DNA from: Lentimicrobium saccharophilum
GTDB lineage: Bacteria > Bacteroidota > Bacteroidia > Bacteroidales > Lentimicrobiaceae
Reading direction: 5' to 3'
DNA length: 64,000 bases
Assembly (NCBI RefSeq): GCF_001192835.1
Contig: NZ_DF968182.1
Coordinates: 1,614,968-1,678,967, forward strand
Shown piece by piece: positions 19,106 to 28,683 of the stretch. The stretch's first letter is position 1. The number at the start of each line of letters is the position of its first letter. The notes beneath the pieces are model-generated. The model was not told the origin of the DNA. It did not search any database and was given only the letters and a program-made list of their open reading frames with translations. The position numbers and the translations under genes were made by a program.

Positions 19106-19290
19106 TTAAAAATGATTTGTCCCGAAGCAATCATTTATATCTGTAAACATTACACAACCAGCCTTCTGCTATCAGCCTTAATGGCAATTTGATTAATGCC
19201 TTATGCTGATTCAGGCAACAAAAACTGTGTCAATATCGAGGTTAAAACCGGAATGTCAGCAGGAATTCACCATTTATTAAACTTACATCC

Positions 19291-19298
19291 TATATTTG
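19291..19298 (+). promoter_or_regulatory. Candidate -7 box (TATATTTG) for the LUD-domain gene
   Basis: TATATTTG matches TAnnTTTG and lies 22 nt before the ATG at 19321, after the terminator of the previous unit. Confidence 0.45.
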
Positions 19299-19320
19299 CT
19301 GCTGATCAAATCCTAAATGA

Positions 19321-19962
19321 ATGAATGATTATCAGGAATGGCACAATGAAGTCGTTGCGGACAGGGTGATCGGGAACCTGAAAAGAAACCAGTTTGAGGC
19401 CATTTATTTCAGTAAATCAGCTGAAGCATCAGACTTTATCTGCAACCGGATAAAGCAAGGGATGAAAGTGGCTTTTGGCGGTTCAATGACAATTAGAACA
19501 CTTGGGATGCGCGAGAAAGCCTCAGCACTGGGGGCTATACTGATTGACCATAGCAAACCAGGCCTCAGTGAATCAGAAAGACTGGAAGAAATGCGCAGGG
19601 AACTGACGGCAGATATCTTTCTGTGCAGCACCAATGCACTTACCCTGAAAGGAGAACTGGTTAATGTTGACGGTTATGGTAACCGCGTGGCTGCCATGAT
19701 CTTCGGGCCCGGGCAGGTATTGGTAGTGGCCGGAATCAATAAAATTGTCAGGGACGAGCAGGCTGCATTTGAACGGCTTAGGAGCACTGCAGGGCCCATG
19801 AATATGAAACGGCTTGGAAGAAACACTCCCTGCGCTTCCGATGGCATCTGCCATAACTGCAGTTCAGAGGAACGGGGTTGCAGGGCATACACCATCATCC
19901 GGAAACAACCGGCACAAACCCCAACCACGGTAATCATCATCGGAGAAAACCTGGGTATGTAA
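19321..19962 (+). CDS. LUD-domain (DUF162) protein, LutC-like
   Basis: 213 residues with the LUD fold: KQGMKVAFGGSMTIRTLGM, LGAILIDHSKPGLSESERLE, DIFLCSTNALTLKGELVNVDGYGNRVAAMIFGP and VLVVAGINKIVRD. The C-terminal cysteine cluster CASDGICHNCSSEERGC (~residues 175-192) is typical of the subgroup found in many anaerobes and could bind iron-sulfur. LutC is a LUD protein of the LutABC lactate oxidation complex, but this stand-alone subgroup has no firm function. No LutB fusion or gene is adjacent; a LutA-type gene is at 12930-13655. Own promoter box at 19291. Confidence 0.82.
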   Translation: MNDYQEWHNEVVADRVIGNLKRNQFEAIYFSKSAEASDFICNRIKQGMKVAFGGSMTIRTLGMREKASALGAILIDHSKPGLSESERLEEMRRELTADIFLCSTNALTLKGELVNVDGYGNRVAAMIFGPGQVLVVAGINKIVRDEQAAFERLRSTAGPMNMKRLGRNTPCASDGICHNCSSEERGCRAYTIIRKQPAQTPTTVIIIGENLGM

Positions 19963-20024
19963 AATTGCAGGATCCGTTTTTTTTCTAAAAATCATCATTC
20001 AAACGATAACCATAAACAAGAGAT

Positions 20025-20477
20025 ATGGAAACAAAGCAAACCGGATGGACGATCATCATAGTTTTCGCTATAATCCTGGTCACATTTATCCTCTCTGCCG
20101 TATTGTTGATTCCGAAGGGTGAAGGCGGAGTTTTCCTGTTAGCATTCTCACCCGTCCTGCTATTGGTCATGCTTTTATTTTACCAGCTCACTGTTAAGAT
20201 AGATCATGAGACCATAAAAATCCGTTTTGGCATCGGCCTGATCCGGAAAAGCTGGAAATTATCAGCCATTGAAGGTGCCGCACCGGTCAGGAACAACTTT
20301 TTCCATGGGTGGGGCATACATTACACCCTGAATACAGAGGTATACAATGTAAGCGGGTTCAGTGCGGTGGAACTAAGTTTCAGAAACAGCAAGCGCAAAG
20401 TAAGAATAGGGACAAGTGAGCCGGAAAGACTGGCCGGTCACATCAACCGGATGCTGGAAAAAAACGAAAGGATTTGA
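20025..20477 (+). CDS. Membrane protein with PH-like domain
   Basis: 150 residues. Two TM helices (~8-30 WTIIIVFAIILVTFILSAVL and ~36-54 VFLLAFSPVLLLVMLLF) are followed by a cytoplasmic bacterial PH-like domain (LTVKIDHETIKIRFGIGLI, SWKLSAIEG, VELSFRNSKRKVRIGTSEP), ending in an amphipathic helix (LAGHINRML). The layout matches small YdbS-like/bPH membrane proteins. Function unknown. It lies 62 bp after the LUD gene and 90 bp before purB. Confidence 0.65.
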   Translation: METKQTGWTIIIVFAIILVTFILSAVLLIPKGEGGVFLLAFSPVLLLVMLLFYQLTVKIDHETIKIRFGIGLIRKSWKLSAIEGAAPVRNNFFHGWGIHYTLNTEVYNVSGFSAVELSFRNSKRKVRIGTSEPERLAGHINRMLEKNERI

Positions 20478-20523
20478 GATTCTTTTCAAAAAAGAATGAA
20501 AAAGTAAAAAAAGTTGCTATCTT

Positions 20524-20531
20524 TAAATTTG
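20524..20531 (+). promoter_or_regulatory. Candidate -7 box (TAAATTTG) for purB
   Basis: TAAATTTG fits TAnnTTTG and lies 36 nt before the purB ATG at 20568. Confidence 0.45.
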
Positions 20532-20567
20532 CTTGCTTACATTTGACCCGATTAATATGTTATTGCC

Positions 20568-21920
20568 ATGGAATTAACACCTTTAAATGCGATATCGCCC
20601 GTTGACGGACGTTACAGGAAACAGGTTGAAGTGCTGGCCTATTTCTTTTCAGAAGCAGCGCTGATTAACTATCGCGTATTTGTTGAGGTTGAATACTTTA
20701 TCGCCCTCTGCGAACTGCCCCTGCCCCAACTGAACGGCGTTACCAAAAGCGATTTTGAAAAACTCAGGGCACTCTGCCGCGATTTCACTTTTCAGGATGC
20801 TGCAGAAGTAAAGGAAATCGAAAGCATTACCAACCACGATGTGAAAGCTGTGGAGTATTACCTGAAAAAGAAATTTGACAAAATGGGACTGGGCAAATAC
20901 AAGGAATTCCTGCATTTCGGCCTTACCTCCCAGGACATTAACAACACCGCCGGCCCTTACGCCCTCAAACTGGCTATCGATGAGGTAATCCTGCCCGCTT
21001 ATGAAGACCTGGCTACCAAACTCGCCCAGAAAGCAAAACTCTGGAAGAATGTACCCATGCTTGCCCGCACCCACGGCCAGCCCGCCACCCCGACCACGGT
21101 CGGAAAAGAATTGTATGTATTCACCGACAGGCTGAAACAACAGATTAAACTACTGAAAGCAGTACCTTTCAGCGTGAAGTTCGGAGGCGCTACCGGCGGG
21201 CTGAATGCCCATTATGCAGCCTACCCTGAAACCGACTGGGTATCATTTGCCGAGAACTTTACCAGGCATCATCTGGGTATGGAAAGGCAGAAAGTAACCA
21301 CTCAGATTGAGCATTACGACAACATGGCCGCCCTGTTCGATGCCATAAAACGCATCAACATCATACTGACCGACCTCTGCAGGGACATCTGGGCCTATGT
21401 ATCCATGGACTACTTCAGGCAGAAGATCAAAGCCGGGGAAGTCGGCTCATCAGCCATGCCGCACAAGGTCAACCCCATCGACTTCGAAAATGCAGAAGGA
21501 AATCTTGGTGTCGCCAACGCGCTGCTTGAGCACCTCTCATCGAAACTGCCGGTTTCAAGGTTGCAGCGCGACCTCACAGATTCCACCGTAACCCGCAATA
21601 TCGGTGTTCCGGTTTCCCATACCATTATTGCAGTAAAATCTATTGCCAAAGGCCTGGGTAAGCTGCTGCTCAACGAAGATAAAATTACAGCTGACCTTGA
21701 ATGTAACTGGGCGGTGGTTTCCGAAGCCATACAGACCATTCTCCGGCGCGAAGGCTACCCAAAACCTTACGAAGCCCTGAAAGAACTCACCCGAACCAAC
21801 ACCCGTGTAACCCACGAACTGATCATTGAATTTATCGACGGACTGCATGTGAGCGATAAAGTTAAGAAAGAGCTGAAAGCCATCAGTCCGCAGACTTACC
21901 TCGGCAAATTCACAATTTAG
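20568..21920 (+). CDS. purB: Adenylosuccinate lyase
   Basis: 450 residues, like the E. coli-type enzyme (456). It cleaves SAICAR to AICAR and adenylosuccinate to AMP, releasing fumarate, in purine biosynthesis. Motifs are complete: LTSQDINNTAGPYAL, ARTHGQPATPTTVGKE (catalytic His), TQIEHYDNMA and the fumarase/lyase signature GSSAMPHKVNPIDFENAEGN (flexible catalytic Ser loop), then RDLTDSTVTRNIG. It ends with TAG (21918-21920), which shows that this organism uses TAG as a normal stop. Confidence 0.96.
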   Translation: MELTPLNAISPVDGRYRKQVEVLAYFFSEAALINYRVFVEVEYFIALCELPLPQLNGVTKSDFEKLRALCRDFTFQDAAEVKEIESITNHDVKAVEYYLKKKFDKMGLGKYKEFLHFGLTSQDINNTAGPYALKLAIDEVILPAYEDLATKLAQKAKLWKNVPMLARTHGQPATPTTVGKELYVFTDRLKQQIKLLKAVPFSVKFGGATGGLNAHYAAYPETDWVSFAENFTRHHLGMERQKVTTQIEHYDNMAALFDAIKRINIILTDLCRDIWAYVSMDYFRQKIKAGEVGSSAMPHKVNPIDFENAEGNLGVANALLEHLSSKLPVSRLQRDLTDSTVTRNIGVPVSHTIIAVKSIAKGLGKLLLNEDKITADLECNWAVVSEAIQTILRREGYPKPYEALKELTRTNTRVTHELIIEFIDGLHVSDKVKKELKAISPQTYLGKFTI

Positions 21921-22042
21921 CGTTTTACCCCGGTCTTCACCGGAGAAGTTAGTAATGACAGCCAGTAAATGCCACCGGGACGTAATAACTGCCCGGTTGA
22001 ATGAAACAGGTTATCTTATCATACTTATTGCAGATTTCTTTC

Positions 22043-25000
22043 CTAATCGGAGGGCGAAATAATCCCTGCGCTGTTGACGCTGTTGTTGTATGCGATAATG
22101 TAGTCCAGGAATTCGACATATCCATTCCCGTCAATATCTTCCAGCGAGATGCCTGAGTCGCTTTCTACATTCTTGTTATAAATAGAGATTACATCAACAA
22201 ATTCGATATAGCCATCCTGTGTGACATCACCGGAGAAGAACCCCCATTTTGAGCCATCGCCGTTAAGGTCTTTCTGATTTGCGCCATAGGCTTGTCCGGC
22301 CGAATTTGTGTAATTATAGGAAACGATACTTTCGCTGAAACTAACAGGACTTGCGCTGACAGTTTCAATACTATTGCGATGCCTGACCGCCAGATAGTAA
22401 TTCCCGTCGTACGCGGCAGGGATTGTAACGGTAGCGTTACCATCTGCAAACAAAAGAACCTCCGGTGCAGACACAATAACATCTTCGTAGTTGTCACCAT
22501 CATGAAAATCAACCGTGATCTGGTCCGAAATTGTTACATCCCAGATAGCATTTCCATTTGCATCAAGCACAGGGTTCATTAATCCGCTTGCACTATTAAA
22601 AAGCCCTTCAAGCATTAATGTAAGATGTAAAGTTTTAACCGGGATTATCTGCGAACTGATGTAGATATTCCGCGACTGAACAGCTTCATTATTCATACAA
22701 TAATACTGCCCCGTGAGGGCATCAGAAATGGGATTGAGGAAAGTAAGCACCTGAGTATTGGCGCCGGAAAAACCCGGATTACCGGTCAGATTGCCTGGTG
22801 GCCCCCACCAGGCCAGCCCCGAGCCAGAAAAATTGGCATCCAGCCTGACTGTCCCTGCAATTGGCGCCCCGTTAATCAGCATAATATTCTGATCTGTTGT
22901 TCCATCCAGAGTGGTCAGGGTATTAGCCCAGGTACCATTGTTATATAAATCGCCAAACACAGTGATGGTAAATGAATAAATATTATTCATAATAATTCCG
23001 TTGTTGTGGATATCACCCTGCACTTGAATTGTATAAGAGTTTAATCCCCTATTCTTTATCATTCCTTCATTCACAATGCTCCCTGAAAAAGCAACACCAA
23101 TACCCGCCTGAAATACCCCGTGCAAAGTCACATCCGACAGAAAAACGGTGTTCTGACAATATGCACCTAAGGACTTAAAATGCAGGTCTGTACCTGAAAC
23201 AGATGCATCAAGAAGATAACCATTCAGCACAGAAAGATAACCACCTTCGGGCAAGGTAACCAGACATCCGTTCAGATCAATATCCGTTCCGTCAAAAGTA
23301 AGATCGGTGGCTGCAACGATATCACCGGCTTCATTGTCGTTGATAAGTGCCACACCTTCAAATACCTTTGAGAATGCAAACAGATGTACTGATGTTCCTG
23401 TTAAAATAGTTGAAAGGTTTTTCCAGCTACCGTTATTAATCAAGTTGCCTGAAATGCTCAGATAAAAGTCGTATACATTGTTCTGAATTGTGCCGTTGTT
23501 GGTAAGATTTCCATTAATAGTCAACAGGTACGAGTTGATTGGTCTGTTCTGCAGGGTTCCGTAATTGATCACACTATTTTTGAAATTATGATTGTTCCCA
23601 AAAATCAATAATACACCATAAAGTTCTGTCTGAGGGGCATCTATAATCTGGTTATAAATGAAGTTACCACTGCCGGCAGTTATTTTCAGGGCAGGTGCGG
23701 TTGCTTTATACAAGGTGCCCGGGTTAAGACAGCCACCGTTCATGGTAATGGAATTCCCTGAAGTAAATTCCAGGGTATCTGAGTTCAGGGTAATAATGGT
23801 ATTTGTAAAACTCAGGTTCGAAGTGGCCTGCAATCTTCCATTTGCACTGACTCTCTCGAAATAATATCCGCCGAATGGCTGTGACATGGAAACCGACTGA
23901 TTGACAGCACCGTTCATGACGGTTGAACGGTTTGTCCACACCCCGTTGTTGATCAGATTACCGGAAATATACAGATACAGATCGTAAACATTGTTATGAA
24001 TGGTACCGTTGTTGGTTACACTCCCGTCGATGAACAAAGCATATGAATTGTCCGGATAGTTCTGCAGGGTTCCGTTATTGATAATGCTGGTTTTAAAGTT
24101 GTGAGAACTTCCATAAACCGTTATGGTGCCATAAAACTCAGTTTCCGGTGCATCAATTATAAGGTTTTGAAGGTAAGTGCCTTCATTTGCCGTAATTCTT
24201 AATGCAGGTAAAGCTGTTTTATAAAGTATCCCGGGATTTATGCATCCTCCCGACAAGGTAATACCGGCACCAGTCGTAAACTGCAAGGTATCGTTATTGA
24301 GCGTAATAACGGTATTGTTAAAGGCGAGATCGGTCGCTGCGATCAATCTGCCTGCACCTGCCGCTCTTGTAAAGGCCTGACCGGCAAATGGCTGGGTCAT
24401 CGATATCAGTTGGTTTGAATTGCCGTTGAGAATTGTTCCGTAATTGTCCCACACCCCGTTATTCTCCAGGTTACCCGAGATATTAATATAAAAACCAAAA
24501 ACATTGTCGGTTACGGTTCCATTGTTGGTGAAATTGCCCGGCACCTGCAGTGTGTATGAATTGTTATTATAATTAAGTAATGTTCCATTGTTGATAACAT
24601 CTGATTTCAGCGATACACCACTTCCGTATATAACCAGTGATCCGGCCAGTTGCAGCTGAGGGGCATCAACCATAAGACTACTAAAATATGTTCCGTTGTC
24701 ATTATTCATTGCCAGGGCAGGCATTGATGATTTATAAACGACACCCGACAGTATACTGCCTCCGTTCAGCGTGACGGAAGTGCCGGTGGTAAACTCAAGC
24801 GTATCTCCGTTCAACTGGATTTCGGTACCTTCGAAATCAAGTGCTGAGGTTGCCTGAATCCGGCCTGAACCATTAATCCTTATTAATTCGGCCCCTGAAA
24901 AAGTCTGAGTCATTGATAATTCCTGGTTGACTGTTCCTGACAGGATGGTGCGGTAATTTGCCCAATAGGCATTGTTGACAACATTCCCGTTAATATTCAG

Positions 25001-25849
25001 AATGAAGGAGAAAACATTATTCAGTAAACTTCCGTTGTTCGCAAAATTTCCGTCCACGAAAAGTGTATAGGCATTGTTAGGGTAATTACTCAGTGTACCG
25101 TAATTGATAAAATTATTCCTGAAATAATTGCTGTTGCCATTGATTATAAGGGAACCATAAAATTCAGTCTGAAGAGAGTAAAGTGTAAGATTTGAAGCAT
25201 AGGTTCCGTTGTCCGCCGAAATTTTCAATGCGGGCAACGACGATTTATAGATTACGGCATTTGAAAGATTTCCGGCATCAATCAGCAGTTGGCTGGTTCC
25301 CGTAAATTCGAGGGTGTCATTTAAAAAATTAATATTGGTCCCGGTAAAACTCAGATCAGAGGTGGCAACAACCCTTCCGGTTTGTGTACTTTTCAAAAAA
25401 TTGGAAAGGGATAAGGGTTGTCCGGAAGATATCTGTTGATTTCCCGACCCGCTGAAGTCAAGAGTGGTATTTGACATGGTCCCTTCATTGGCCAGATTAC
25501 CATAAACTTTCAGCGAAAGCCCATATCCGGCATAGTTTGAAATAATTCCGGTGTTTGTGAGGTTACCGTAAACATTGAGTGTATAATTATTACTTGAATG
25601 ATTCTGCAAAATACCACCGAGATTAACCTGAATATTGTTACATGAATTTCCGTTCACACTCACCGTGGATTCAATGATAACATCGTCGGAGGCTGCCGGA
25701 ACAATTCCTCCCAGCCAGGTGGAAGGAACACTCCACACCCCCCCGCCGGGAGCTGAAACAATCTGAGAATTTGCTTTTACAGGTATAAGTGCAAAGGATA
25801 CAAGGACTGCACCCGAGAGAAAAACAAATTTTTTGAAAAGACTTTTCAT
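22043..25849 (-). CDS. Very large secreted repeat protein ending in a dockerin-like EF-hand pair
   Basis: 1268 residues, signal peptide 1 to ~29 (PVKANSQ). The mature N-terminus reads VWSVPSTWLGGIVPAASDDVIIEST, as in the paralogue at 38915-41404. Then come at least five ~165-residue beta-rich repeats, each with NNGTLxNxxNNSYTLxVxGN, NLxNNGxWxN, a GRLxATSxLxF step, an LNxDTLEFTTG step and ALxITAxxGTY. The C-terminus carries a beta-sandwich (LHLTLMLEGLFNSASGLM, ATVTIPAAYDGNYYLAVRHR) and two Ca-binding loops, DVTQDGYIEFVD and DIDGNGYVEFLD, as in dockerins. It lacks the T9SS PNP...VKKL signature. Similar C-terminal modules occur in other Bacteroidota exoproteins (recalled). How it is exported past the periplasm is unclear. 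Ends with TAG. Confidence 0.85.
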   Translation of the reverse strand: MKSLFKKFVFLSGAVLVSFALIPVKANSQIVSAPGGGVWSVPSTWLGGIVPAASDDVIIESTVSVNGNSCNNIQVNLGGILQNHSSNNYTLNVYGNLTNTGIISNYAGYGLSLKVYGNLANEGTMSNTTLDFSGSGNQQISSGQPLSLSNFLKSTQTGRVVATSDLSFTGTNINFLNDTLEFTGTSQLLIDAGNLSNAVIYKSSLPALKISADNGTYASNLTLYSLQTEFYGSLIINGNSNYFRNNFINYGTLSNYPNNAYTLFVDGNFANNGSLLNNVFSFILNINGNVVNNAYWANYRTILSGTVNQELSMTQTFSGAELIRINGSGRIQATSALDFEGTEIQLNGDTLEFTTGTSVTLNGGSILSGVVYKSSMPALAMNNDNGTYFSSLMVDAPQLQLAGSLVIYGSGVSLKSDVINNGTLLNYNNNSYTLQVPGNFTNNGTVTDNVFGFYINISGNLENNGVWDNYGTILNGNSNQLISMTQPFAGQAFTRAAGAGRLIAATDLAFNNTVITLNNDTLQFTTGAGITLSGGCINPGILYKTALPALRITANEGTYLQNLIIDAPETEFYGTITVYGSSHNFKTSIINNGTLQNYPDNSYALFIDGSVTNNGTIHNNVYDLYLYISGNLINNGVWTNRSTVMNGAVNQSVSMSQPFGGYYFERVSANGRLQATSNLSFTNTIITLNSDTLEFTSGNSITMNGGCLNPGTLYKATAPALKITAGSGNFIYNQIIDAPQTELYGVLLIFGNNHNFKNSVINYGTLQNRPINSYLLTINGNLTNNGTIQNNVYDFYLSISGNLINNGSWKNLSTILTGTSVHLFAFSKVFEGVALINDNEAGDIVAATDLTFDGTDIDLNGCLVTLPEGGYLSVLNGYLLDASVSGTDLHFKSLGAYCQNTVFLSDVTLHGVFQAGIGVAFSGSIVNEGMIKNRGLNSYTIQVQGDIHNNGIIMNNIYSFTITVFGDLYNNGTWANTLTTLDGTTDQNIMLINGAPIAGTVRLDANFSGSGLAWWGPPGNLTGNPGFSGANTQVLTFLNPISDALTGQYYCMNNEAVQSRNIYISSQIIPVKTLHLTLMLEGLFNSASGLMNPVLDANGNAIWDVTISDQITVDFHDGDNYEDVIVSAPEVLLFADGNATVTIPAAYDGNYYLAVRHRNSIETVSASPVSFSESIVSYNYTNSAGQAYGANQKDLNGDGSKWGFFSGDVTQDGYIEFVDVISIYNKNVESDSGISLEDIDGNGYVEFLDYIIAYNNSVNSAGIISPSD

Positions 25850-26422
25850 GGCGTTTTGAATTAAAAATTTCCTTTGAGAAAAAAATATTCAGGCCTTATT
25901 TTCGATAAACCGGGAATCACAAATGTTCACCAATGCAATAACAATCGTTTCCGGCTGGTTCAATTACCACGAAAACGATAAATATCAACTATATACCCTC
26001 AGCGAGACGACTCTGTCAGATCAGATGCTTGCAGATAAAGGGCCGGAAGAGAATGGAGAAATGGAGATAAGGAAGAAACAAAACAGAGCGGGACAGGAGT
26101 GGTTGCCGGTCAATAGGCTTCTGCGTTAATGCCAACCGGGGTTATGCAGTCATCATACTAAAAATGAACATTCCAGCCGTTAAAAGATACTTATCTGTCT
26201 GCAGTCACAACTGTGACAATAACTTTAAAACCTGCAGGCAACTGATTTATTTTTAACGCCTTAAGAAAACTAAATATAAGGAAAAATCCCTTTGAATCAG
26301 CCTTGAAGATTAACCTTTAAGGTAATTTTAATACACTGAATCGTCTCTCAACTTCAATGACACAACAGCGCTTTAAAACGGGAAGATAATTTAAAGCGGA
26401 GTCCAGGCATACGTTATATGCT
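25850..26422. other. 570-base intergenic region without a recognised gene
   Basis: This AT-rich gap separates two minus-strand exoprotein genes. A 68-codon plus-strand frame (25923-26129) has no recognisable features and I do not support it. No convincing terminator or TAnnTTTG box was found. A minus-strand AACATTTG near 25920 is one base off the -7 consensus and could serve the 1268-residue gene. Confidence 0.3.
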
Positions 26423-27628
26423 TTACCTGCAGATCAGCAACTTATGCGTTTCCCGCCAACCCCCCCCTTCAACCAGAATGAAATAGGCACCTGGCGGCAG
26501 ATTGCTGACATCAAACGTCAACCCATCTGTTCCGGAATTGAAAATTCCACAACTTAACACGGTTTGACCGCAAAAATTCCTGACAGAAACCTTAAACTCA
26601 CCCCTGCTACTTGAAGATATATTCAACGTTACAACTGTTGAAGCAGGATCAGGAAAAAGGCGCCCCGGCTTCTGAACCGGCATATTCAGGCCGGTGACCA
26701 CACCCGAACCGGCATACCATAATCCATTGGACAAGGTTCCAAAGACAATATTATCGTTGTCCGCACCTACTGTATTGATCATATAGCCACCCTGAGGCAT
26801 TCCTGAAGTAATCAGTCTAAAACTGCTGCTATCCCTGTGTTGTACATAACCTCCTGCATGGGTGGCCACATACAGATAGTCGCCATGGGCTGTCATATCA
26901 GTAATATACATGCCCGGGACCAACCCGGAGCCTGCCGGCGACCAGGTAAGGCCATTGTCGGTACTGTGGTACATCAGGGTAGCTGAAGCCGCAAATAACT
27001 CATCGTCCAGTTTTGCCAAAAGGTTCACTTCGTAAAGTCCTGTTCCGTAAGGCGACCAGGTAAGCCCGTCATCGGTAGAGCGGTAAAGGTAGTTTCCCGT
27101 ATTTGCCAGCCCTGCCAATAAATCCGGGCCATTTTTCAGAAAACACCTGACCAGCTGATTTGATGCTCCCACATTGACAGCTGACCAGTTCTGTCCGTAG
27201 TCTTCGGAACGGAAAACACCATCCTCCGTGTTAGCCAGCAGGATATTCCCATCCGAAAAAATTGCACCTGCATTAAGGCTCGTAAGTCCATTGTTGACTG
27301 CTGTCCAGCTGTAACCCATCATGGTGGAACGGTAAACACCGTTTGCAGTGGAAGCATAAAACACGATATTGGCCCCTTCGACCGAGGATATGATTCTTCG
27401 GATATCGGAGGTGCCGATCCCGGTGAATGAAGGGTACCAGTCGGTGAAGTTTTGCGATCGCTGGATGCCATTGTCGGAGGTTGCTACATACCATATTCCG
27501 CCGTATGACAGCACATCGGTACTCTGGTTCGATACCGGCAGGGCAGACTGAGTCCACTGGGCCTGCAGTGAAGTACTTGCCATTATTGCCAGCAAAATGG
27601 TTTTATAAATGAGAAGAAGTGATTTCAT
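26423..27628 (-). CDS. T9SS-secreted BNR/Asp-box beta-propeller
   Basis: 401 residues, signal peptide 1 to ~23 (STSLQAQ). Repeats of ~40 residues carry Asp-box (BNR) motifs, S-x-D-x-G-x-x-W: YRSTDDGLTWSPYG, YHSTDNGLTWSPAG, RSEDYGQNWSAV and MGYSWTAV. They define a six- or seven-bladed propeller like the Ycf48/sialidase-type folds common in exported Bacteroidota proteins. The catalytic Arg triad of sialidases is not evident, so I do not call an enzyme. The last ~75 residues are a T9SS type A sorting domain (RLFPDPASTVVTLNI, VSVRNFCGQTVLS, GAYFILVEGGG, KLLICR); PDP replaces the usual PNP. Binding or structural surface protein. Confidence 0.85.
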   Translation of the reverse strand: MKSLLLIYKTILLAIMASTSLQAQWTQSALPVSNQSTDVLSYGGIWYVATSDNGIQRSQNFTDWYPSFTGIGTSDIRRIISSVEGANIVFYASTANGVYRSTMMGYSWTAVNNGLTSLNAGAIFSDGNILLANTEDGVFRSEDYGQNWSAVNVGASNQLVRCFLKNGPDLLAGLANTGNYLYRSTDDGLTWSPYGTGLYEVNLLAKLDDELFAASATLMYHSTDNGLTWSPAGSGLVPGMYITDMTAHGDYLYVATHAGGYVQHRDSSSFRLITSGMPQGGYMINTVGADNDNIVFGTLSNGLWYAGSGVVTGLNMPVQKPGRLFPDPASTVVTLNISSSSRGEFKVSVRNFCGQTVLSCGIFNSGTDGLTFDVSNLPPGAYFILVEGGGWRETHKLLICR

Positions 27629-27902
27629 GATTTTCTTTTTTAATGCTCAATGATGACAAAAATTTAAAATGATTGACCCGGATTATATGATTTCTATCAT
27701 TCTTTTCATCTGAGCCTAACCTCAATTTAATTTCACAACATGATTAGCTCGCTCACAATCATTTGATAACAGGCAAACAATCTTACAGGGTAAATTCCGG
27801 CTATAAGGGGGACTGATGCCTGCTTAAATGTTGCATGTAAGAATTACCGGTGAACGATCCGGGTACTTTTCAGTTAAGATAAAACTAAAGTCAGCCAGTT
27901 GA

Positions 27903-28424
27903 TTATTCCTGCAGCTTAGGGGATACCCCGATGCTCAGATTGCCTTCACTACCCATTAAAAAGACGGTATACTTTCCATTGTCTGCCGTGATGGAACCTC
28001 CCTTATCACCCATTTTCATGGTTACTGTTTCGAATCCCTTTTTCTTTAGATCGGCATCGTACTTATCAATGAAATCATCCTCAACATTTTCGTAGATAAC
28101 ATTCCACGATTTGGCTCCATCAATGATACTTGTCGTTACAGCTTTTACTTTTCCGTAAGTGAACTCGGGAACTTCGTCAGGTATTTCTCCGGGCCAGGAA
28201 TTGGCTTTCCCGTCAAGCTCAACAGTATTGCCGCCCTGGGTGATCACAGCTTTTTCATCGCCGAGATCCACATCGGCATTGCTGCCTGTTTCGTTTTCAA
28301 TGGCATCTTCCAACAACTCTTCGCTGGTTTTTTTCGATCTATCCTGACAGGAAACGATAAAACTGCAAAAAACAAGGATTGCAGAAAACAACCCGGTTCT
28401 GTTAATTCTTTTTGTTGCTTTCAT
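27903..28424 (-). CDS. Lipoprotein of unknown function
   Basis: 173 residues with a lipoprotein signal (FSAILVFCSFIVSC, lipidated Cys26). A charged linker (SEELLEDAIENETGSNADVD) precedes a compact C-terminal domain of ~100 residues (WPGEIPDEVPEFTYGKVKAV, WNVIYENVEDDFIDKYDADL, GFETVTMKMGDKGGSITADN, YTVFLMGSEGNLSIGVSP). I recall similar domains in small lipoproteins of Bacteroidota and Firmicutes, without known role. It stands alone: 274 bp lie before it (27629-27902 holds nothing recognisable) and 259 bp after it. Confidence 0.75.
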   Translation of the reverse strand: MKATKRINRTGLFSAILVFCSFIVSCQDRSKKTSEELLEDAIENETGSNADVDLGDEKAVITQGGNTVELDGKANSWPGEIPDEVPEFTYGKVKAVTTSIIDGAKSWNVIYENVEDDFIDKYDADLKKKGFETVTMKMGDKGGSITADNGKYTVFLMGSEGNLSIGVSPKLQE

Positions 28425-28633
28425 AACAAAAAAGTTAAGTGGATAATTGGAAAATTAGTGATAAAATAAAAAAAGTCAGCTGTCATAAAAGAGGATTCAT
28501 GAAATCAGACCATCCGCATAACTGATCCAGTGTGTCGGGTAAGGTACCCGGCAATAAAAGCATCACTGAATGATAAAGTTCGAAGCCTGTGACGGATTTT
28601 AGGATTTTCTGTTTCATGGTTAACTTCTTTCTC

Positions 28634-28680
28634 GCCACAAGTTGTGCCAATCCCGATAAATCGGGACATGTTGTGGTTAA
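28634..28680. repeat. Hairpin-forming intergenic repeat (short copy)
   Basis: CCACAA (28635-28640) pairs with TTGTGG (28671-28676), and inside lies the palindrome TCCCGAT-aa-ATCGGGA (28651-28666). The same inner palindrome occurs at 30556-30571 next to a related gene end. It probably folds in the 3' UTR of the 28684-30465 gene and may end or stabilise its transcript. Confidence 0.7.
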
Positions 28681-28683
28681 TTA

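Noticed and set aside
12930-19962. A lactate utilisation (lutABC) operon
   Set aside because: The LutA-like and LUD genes are 5.7 kb apart on opposite strands, and there is no lutB.
22043-22250. Cellulosome-type dockerin
   Set aside because: The loops match dockerins, but no cohesin, cellulase or scaffoldin is in the window, and similar modules occur at the C-termini of non-cellulosomal Bacteroidota exoproteins as far as I recall.
25923-26129. 68-codon plus-strand gene in the gap before the 26423 gene
   Set aside because: No signal, motif, promoter box or start context; a frame of this size is expected by chance.
26423-27628. Sialidase enzyme
   Set aside because: Asp boxes are present, but the Arg triad and the catalytic Asp/Tyr/Glu set are not evident.
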